Shown: piece by piece, positions 60,845-64,000 of the stretch
How the letters are laid out: each line of letters begins with the position of its first letter
How positions within the stretch are numbered: the first letter of the stretch is position 1
Source: Pedobacter sp. AK013
GTDB taxonomy: Bacteria; Bacteroidota; Bacteroidia; Sphingobacteriales; Sphingobacteriaceae
Direction: 5' to 3'
DNA: 64,000 bases
NCBI RefSeq assembly: GCF_014205835.1
Contig: NZ_JACHCQ010000008.1
Span: forward strand, 1-64,000
Translations under genes and position numbers: made by a program
Notes under the pieces: model-generated
What the model saw: only the letters and a program-made list of their open reading frames with translations
Databases searched by the model: none
What the model was told of the DNA's origin: nothing

Positions 60845-62584
60845 ATGAGAAAACTCTTTGTGTTGTGTTTACTATCGATGAGGCTAAAAGCTATCGCACA
60901 AAAAACACCTTTCGAATTAAGCGGAAAAACTGAAACCACAACTTATACTGAAGCAATATCTTATTACGAAAACCTGGCTAAAAATTACCCCGAAGCCAAA
61001 CTATTAACCTATGGAGATACCGACTTTGGAAAACCTTTACACCTATTGGTTTTATCACGCGATAAGGTTTTCGATCCAGTACAAATCAGGAAGCAAAATA
61101 AAAGAATCTTGTTAATCAATAATGGGATTCATCCGGGCGAGCCAGAGGGAATAGATGCATCGATGATGTTGGCCCGCGATCTGCTTAAAGCGGGCAAGCT
61201 GCCAAAAGATGTGGTGATATGCATCATTCCGCTCTACAATATAGATGGCAGTTTTAACCGTAGCGGAACTTCGAGAGCTAACCAGAATGGCCCCGTTGCC
61301 TATGGTTTTAGGGGGAATAGCAAAAACCTGGATCTGAACCGTGATTTCATTAAAACCGATTCCAAAAATTCAGCAACGTTTCAACTTATTTTTAACACCT
61401 GGCAACCCGAAATATTTGTAGATACCCATACCAGCAATGGTGCCGATTATCAATATGTGATGACGCTTATCCCGACACAAAAAGATAAGCTAAACCCAAT
61501 CCTTTCTCATTATTTAACCAAAACTTTGGTGCCTGATTTATATACCGGTATGGAAAAACTAGGTTACCCAATGATTCCTTATGTAAACTCAATAGGCGAA
61601 ACCCCCGAAACCGGGATAACAGGCTTTATCGAATCGCCCCGTTACTCCACTGGTTATACCACGCTGCACAACACCATCGGTTTTATGCCAGAAACTCATA
61701 TGCTAAAATCGTACGATCTGCGCGTGGATGCTACTTACAAGCTTTTGCAAACCTATATTAAGGTTGTAGAACGGGATGCAAAAATTATTGGAGAGAATAA
61801 GCAAAAGGCCGACGAATTTGTAGCCGCACAGAAAGAATTTCCTTTAGCATGGAAGCTGGATAAAACTGGGGTAAACGATCTGACTTTTAAAGGTTTCGAG
61901 GCCGGACAAAAAACCAGCACGGTAAGCGGTGCTGATCGTTTATATTACGACCGCAGTAAGCCTTACACCAGAACCATAAAGGAATGGAATAAATTCGAAC
62001 CCGCAGTTTCCGTTCAAAAACCGGTTGCCTATATCATTCCAAAAGCCTGGGACCGTGTAATTGCCTTGCTTAAACTGAACAATGTTAAAATCAACGAGCT
62101 AAAAGCCGATCAGAAAATTGCGGTAGAAAGTTATTATATCGGCGATTTTAAAACCGGCACTAGTCCGTATGAGGGGCATTACCTGCACGCTGGCGTAAAG
62201 GTGAATCCGGTTAAGCAAAACCTGCAATATTACGCAGGCGATTTTGTGATATATGTTAACCAGCCGGGTAACCGGTATATTGTAGAAACATTAGAACCTA
62301 TGGCTACTGATTCTTACTTCAACTGGAATTTTTTCGATTCTATTCTGGATATGAAAGAGCATTATTCAGCTTATGTTTTTGAAGATACGGCTACAGAACT
62401 GCTAAAAAATAACCCTGAACTAAAAAGTAAACTGGAAGCGAAAAAAGCTTCAGACACCGAATTTGCGAAGAATGCAGCTGCACAACTTGATTTTGTGTAT
62501 AAAAATTCTGATTATTACGAAAAAACACACAATAGATATCCGGTAGCCCGTTTAATTACAGACGTAAAACTTGATTTAAAATAG
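60845..62584 (+). CDS. M14-family zinc carboxypeptidase
   Basis: 579 residues. Signal peptide, then the M14 core: IHPGEPEG (HxxE zinc ligands), NLDLNRDF (Arg), VDTHTSNG (third zinc His) and FMPETHML (catalytic Glu). The C-terminal ~250 residues form an additional beta domain. Probably an exported peptidase. Confidence 0.9.
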   Translation: MRKLFVLCLLSMRLKAIAQKTPFELSGKTETTTYTEAISYYENLAKNYPEAKLLTYGDTDFGKPLHLLVLSRDKVFDPVQIRKQNKRILLINNGIHPGEPEGIDASMMLARDLLKAGKLPKDVVICIIPLYNIDGSFNRSGTSRANQNGPVAYGFRGNSKNLDLNRDFIKTDSKNSATFQLIFNTWQPEIFVDTHTSNGADYQYVMTLIPTQKDKLNPILSHYLTKTLVPDLYTGMEKLGYPMIPYVNSIGETPETGITGFIESPRYSTGYTTLHNTIGFMPETHMLKSYDLRVDATYKLLQTYIKVVERDAKIIGENKQKADEFVAAQKEFPLAWKLDKTGVNDLTFKGFEAGQKTSTVSGADRLYYDRSKPYTRTIKEWNKFEPAVSVQKPVAYIIPKAWDRVIALLKLNNVKINELKADQKIAVESYYIGDFKTGTSPYEGHYLHAGVKVNPVKQNLQYYAGDFVIYVNQPGNRYIVETLEPMATDSYFNWNFFDSILDMKEHYSAYVFEDTATELLKNNPELKSKLEAKKASDTEFAKNAAAQLDFVYKNSDYYEKTHNRYPVARLITDVKLDLK

Positions 62585-62589
62585 CCAAA

Positions 62590-63204
62590 ATGGAATACTT
62601 CAATATCGCACCGGTTGCATCCTTAATTTTTGTTTTTACCATTATTACCAGCCTTTATGCTTTCTACGATCATTCACTTTACGGAAAGTTTATGCTGCAT
62701 CCCTTTAGTGTTTCGAAAGGGCAGAATGTATATACATTAATTACGAGCGGACTGGTTCATGCCGACTGGATGCACCTATTTTTTAATATGTTTACTTTCT
62801 ATGCTTTCGCTTTTACACTCGAAAGTTTGATGGGTAGCTGGCGCTTTGGTATACTTTACTTTTTGGGTTTGGTGCTGAGCGATTTGCCAACGGTGATCAA
62901 ACATAAAGATCATTTTAACTATAATAGTTTAGGCGCGTCAGGAGCAATCAGCGCGGTGCTTTTCAGCTATATTTTATATAATCCAATGGCTAAAATTTAC
63001 ATCATGTTTATCCCAATCGGGATTCCTGCTGTAGTATTTGGGATTTTGTATTTAATTTATTGTGCTTACGCTTCCCGCAATTCCAGAGACCATATCAACC
63101 ACGATGCGCACTTTTTTGGTGCCTTAACCGGATTGATTTTTACGATCATTTTTGTTCCGGGTATTTTACAGAACTTTATTACGATGTTAACGGGCGGGAG
63201 GTAG
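62590..63204 (+). CDS. rhomboid-family intramembrane serine protease
   Basis: 204 residues, six hydrophobic helices. LGASGAIS (catalytic Ser in GxSG), HDAHFFGALTG (catalytic His), and HLFFNMFTFYAF (HxxxN loop). Starts 5 nt after the M14 gene. Confidence 0.92.
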   Translation: MEYFNIAPVASLIFVFTIITSLYAFYDHSLYGKFMLHPFSVSKGQNVYTLITSGLVHADWMHLFFNMFTFYAFAFTLESLMGSWRFGILYFLGLVLSDLPTVIKHKDHFNYNSLGASGAISAVLFSYILYNPMAKIYIMFIPIGIPAVVFGILYLIYCAYASRNSRDHINHDAHFFGALTGLIFTIIFVPGILQNFITMLTGGR

Positions 63205-63220
63205 TATTTTTTGCGAAAAA

Positions 63221-63313
63221 TTGTCATTCCCGTGAAAACGGGAATCGTAATGCAAGAAGTTAGATGTGTTTCGCTTTAAGATACCCAGTCAAGCTGGGTA
63301 TGACGAATGACAA
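63221..63313. repeat. palindromic intergenic element C
   Basis: Terminal inverted repeat TTGTCATTC ... GAATGACAA enclosing two internal hairpins, TCCCGT-gaaa-ACGGGA and ATACCCAG-tcaag-CTGGGTAT. About 93 bp, MITE- or REP-like. Different from elements A and B. Confidence 0.6.
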
Positions 63314-63318
63314 AGAGA

Positions 63319-64000
63319 TTACCCTGCCGTAGGCAAAAAAGGCTTATCGAAGAAACTCATCGGTTCATCTGGATTTTTAATAATCTCGAATACGACATAA
63401 CCCCAAGGTTTCCAGAAGTTTTCCAATACCTGCGCATACACCTTATTTTGCCAAACATCAAAAAGCGGCTTGGTCATGTTTCCGCGTAAAGGCATAGCCT
63501 CAATATAAGTGGTACCTTCTACAGGCATAAAAGTATATTCGGGCAGGCGGTTAAACAGATAGGCAGAGTAATAAAAACGGGCGCTTAGCTCTTCAAACTG
63601 TTCGGCTGTTAAGGTTTTTCCTTTTATTTCGTTAATAATGTCCTGGTGATAGCGCTTATTGGTGCCGTTATCCTGTAAACAGGCAACTATACCAAAATCT
63701 TTCATTTTTAAAGAGAAGGTTAAAGTGTTTATCTCATCACGGAAACTGAATGGTGTTTCTCCGTTTTCTAATTTCACTACTGTGATAGACCATGGCGAGA
63801 AATCTTCAAACTCCAGGCTGGTGTAAAGATTCTGTAGCATGAAATTCAGGTTGGCAAATTTCATCATTAACGATTGCGACATGTTTAAACCCTCAGCAGT
63901 CATTTCTTTGCGTAATGCCGAATGCATTTCGATATATACAAAGCCATATAAAAACTTGCCGATCCAGTTAAAAAGATCCAGCTCGGGCAAGGTAGAAACG
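63319..64000 (-). CDS. conserved hypothetical protein, 5' end outside window
   Basis: At least 227 residues; the frame stays open to the window edge (VSTLPELDLF...), and the in-frame TTG at 63990 is not a convincing start. Soluble, aromatic-rich, with PWSITVVKLENGETPFSFRD and a C-terminal PWGYVVFEIIKNPDEPM. No family recognised. Confidence 0.6.
   Translation of the reverse strand, partial: VSTLPELDLFNWIGKFLYGFVYIEMHSALRKEMTAEGLNMSQSLMMKFANLNFMLQNLYTSLEFEDFSPWSITVVKLENGETPFSFRDEINTLTFSLKMKDFGIVACLQDNGTNKRYHQDIINEIKGKTLTAEQFEELSARFYYSAYLFNRLPEYTFMPVEGTTYIEAMPLRGNMTKPLFDVWQNKVYAQVLENFWKPWGYVVFEIIKNPDEPMSFFDKPFLPTAG

Overview
The window looks like chromosomal DNA of a Bacteroidota species, most likely Sphingobacteriaceae and probably Pedobacter. 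The evidence is TAnnTTTG/TTG promoters, LytTR regulators paired with LytS-type kinases, DUF4369/TlpA thioredoxins, lipoprotein TPR histidine kinases, and a thiamine operon with a rhodanese-fused ThiF under a TPP riboswitch. Genus is an inference; there is no rRNA or marker gene to confirm it.

Layout. 1-10.7 kb is accessory DNA: an IS21-like end that truncates an AIPR (abortive infection) gene, small hypotheticals, a membrane protein followed by two proline-rich microproteins, an exported-protein operon divergent from an XRE regulator, and a block with a degenerate-P-loop helicase. 10.77-28.1 kb starts with tRNA-Arg(CCT). A 13-bp copy of the tRNA 3' end recurs at 28072-28084, immediately followed by a strong terminator, so about 17.2 kb appears to have inserted between the tRNA and its own terminator. 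The island carries a TonB-plug-like/hydrolase fusion, a GIN-domain protein, a complete peptide system and a DUF4143 ATPase with four 33-bp-spaced repeats. The peptide system consists of two GG-leader peptides, an S41 protease, a LytS/LytTR pair, a VKOR-DsbA fusion, TlpA, a C39 ABC transporter and HlyD. 28.4-34.2 kb holds a second GIN gene that shares a 177-bp identical tract with the first, a transglutaminase-like protein and another TPR-kinase/LytTR pair. 34.4-44.7 kb holds a nuclease, vWA and coiled-coil membrane proteins, DUF6232/DUF6804-like proteins, a solitary HsdR_N-type nuclease with YegP, and a TPR kinase/NarL-type regulator. 44.8-51.3 kb is the thiamine operon. 51.5-64 kb is ordinary core DNA.

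Main hunt results. (1) An inverted repeat, TTACGG-N4-CCGTAA, lies exactly 21 bp upstream of a TAnnTTTG-like -7 box at four promoters and one further site inside the kinase gene (in front of the response-regulator gene). Two degenerate or variant copies also occur. This looks like an autoregulated, undescribed regulon of the kinase/regulator at 40.5-42.8 kb. (2) The island encodes the parts of a Gram-positive ComC/ComAB/ComDE-like circuit (GG peptide, C39 exporter, HlyD, sensor kinase, LytTR regulator) plus its own disulfide machinery. (3) Two overlapping proline-rich microproteins of 36 and 30 residues follow a membrane protein and end in a clear terminator.
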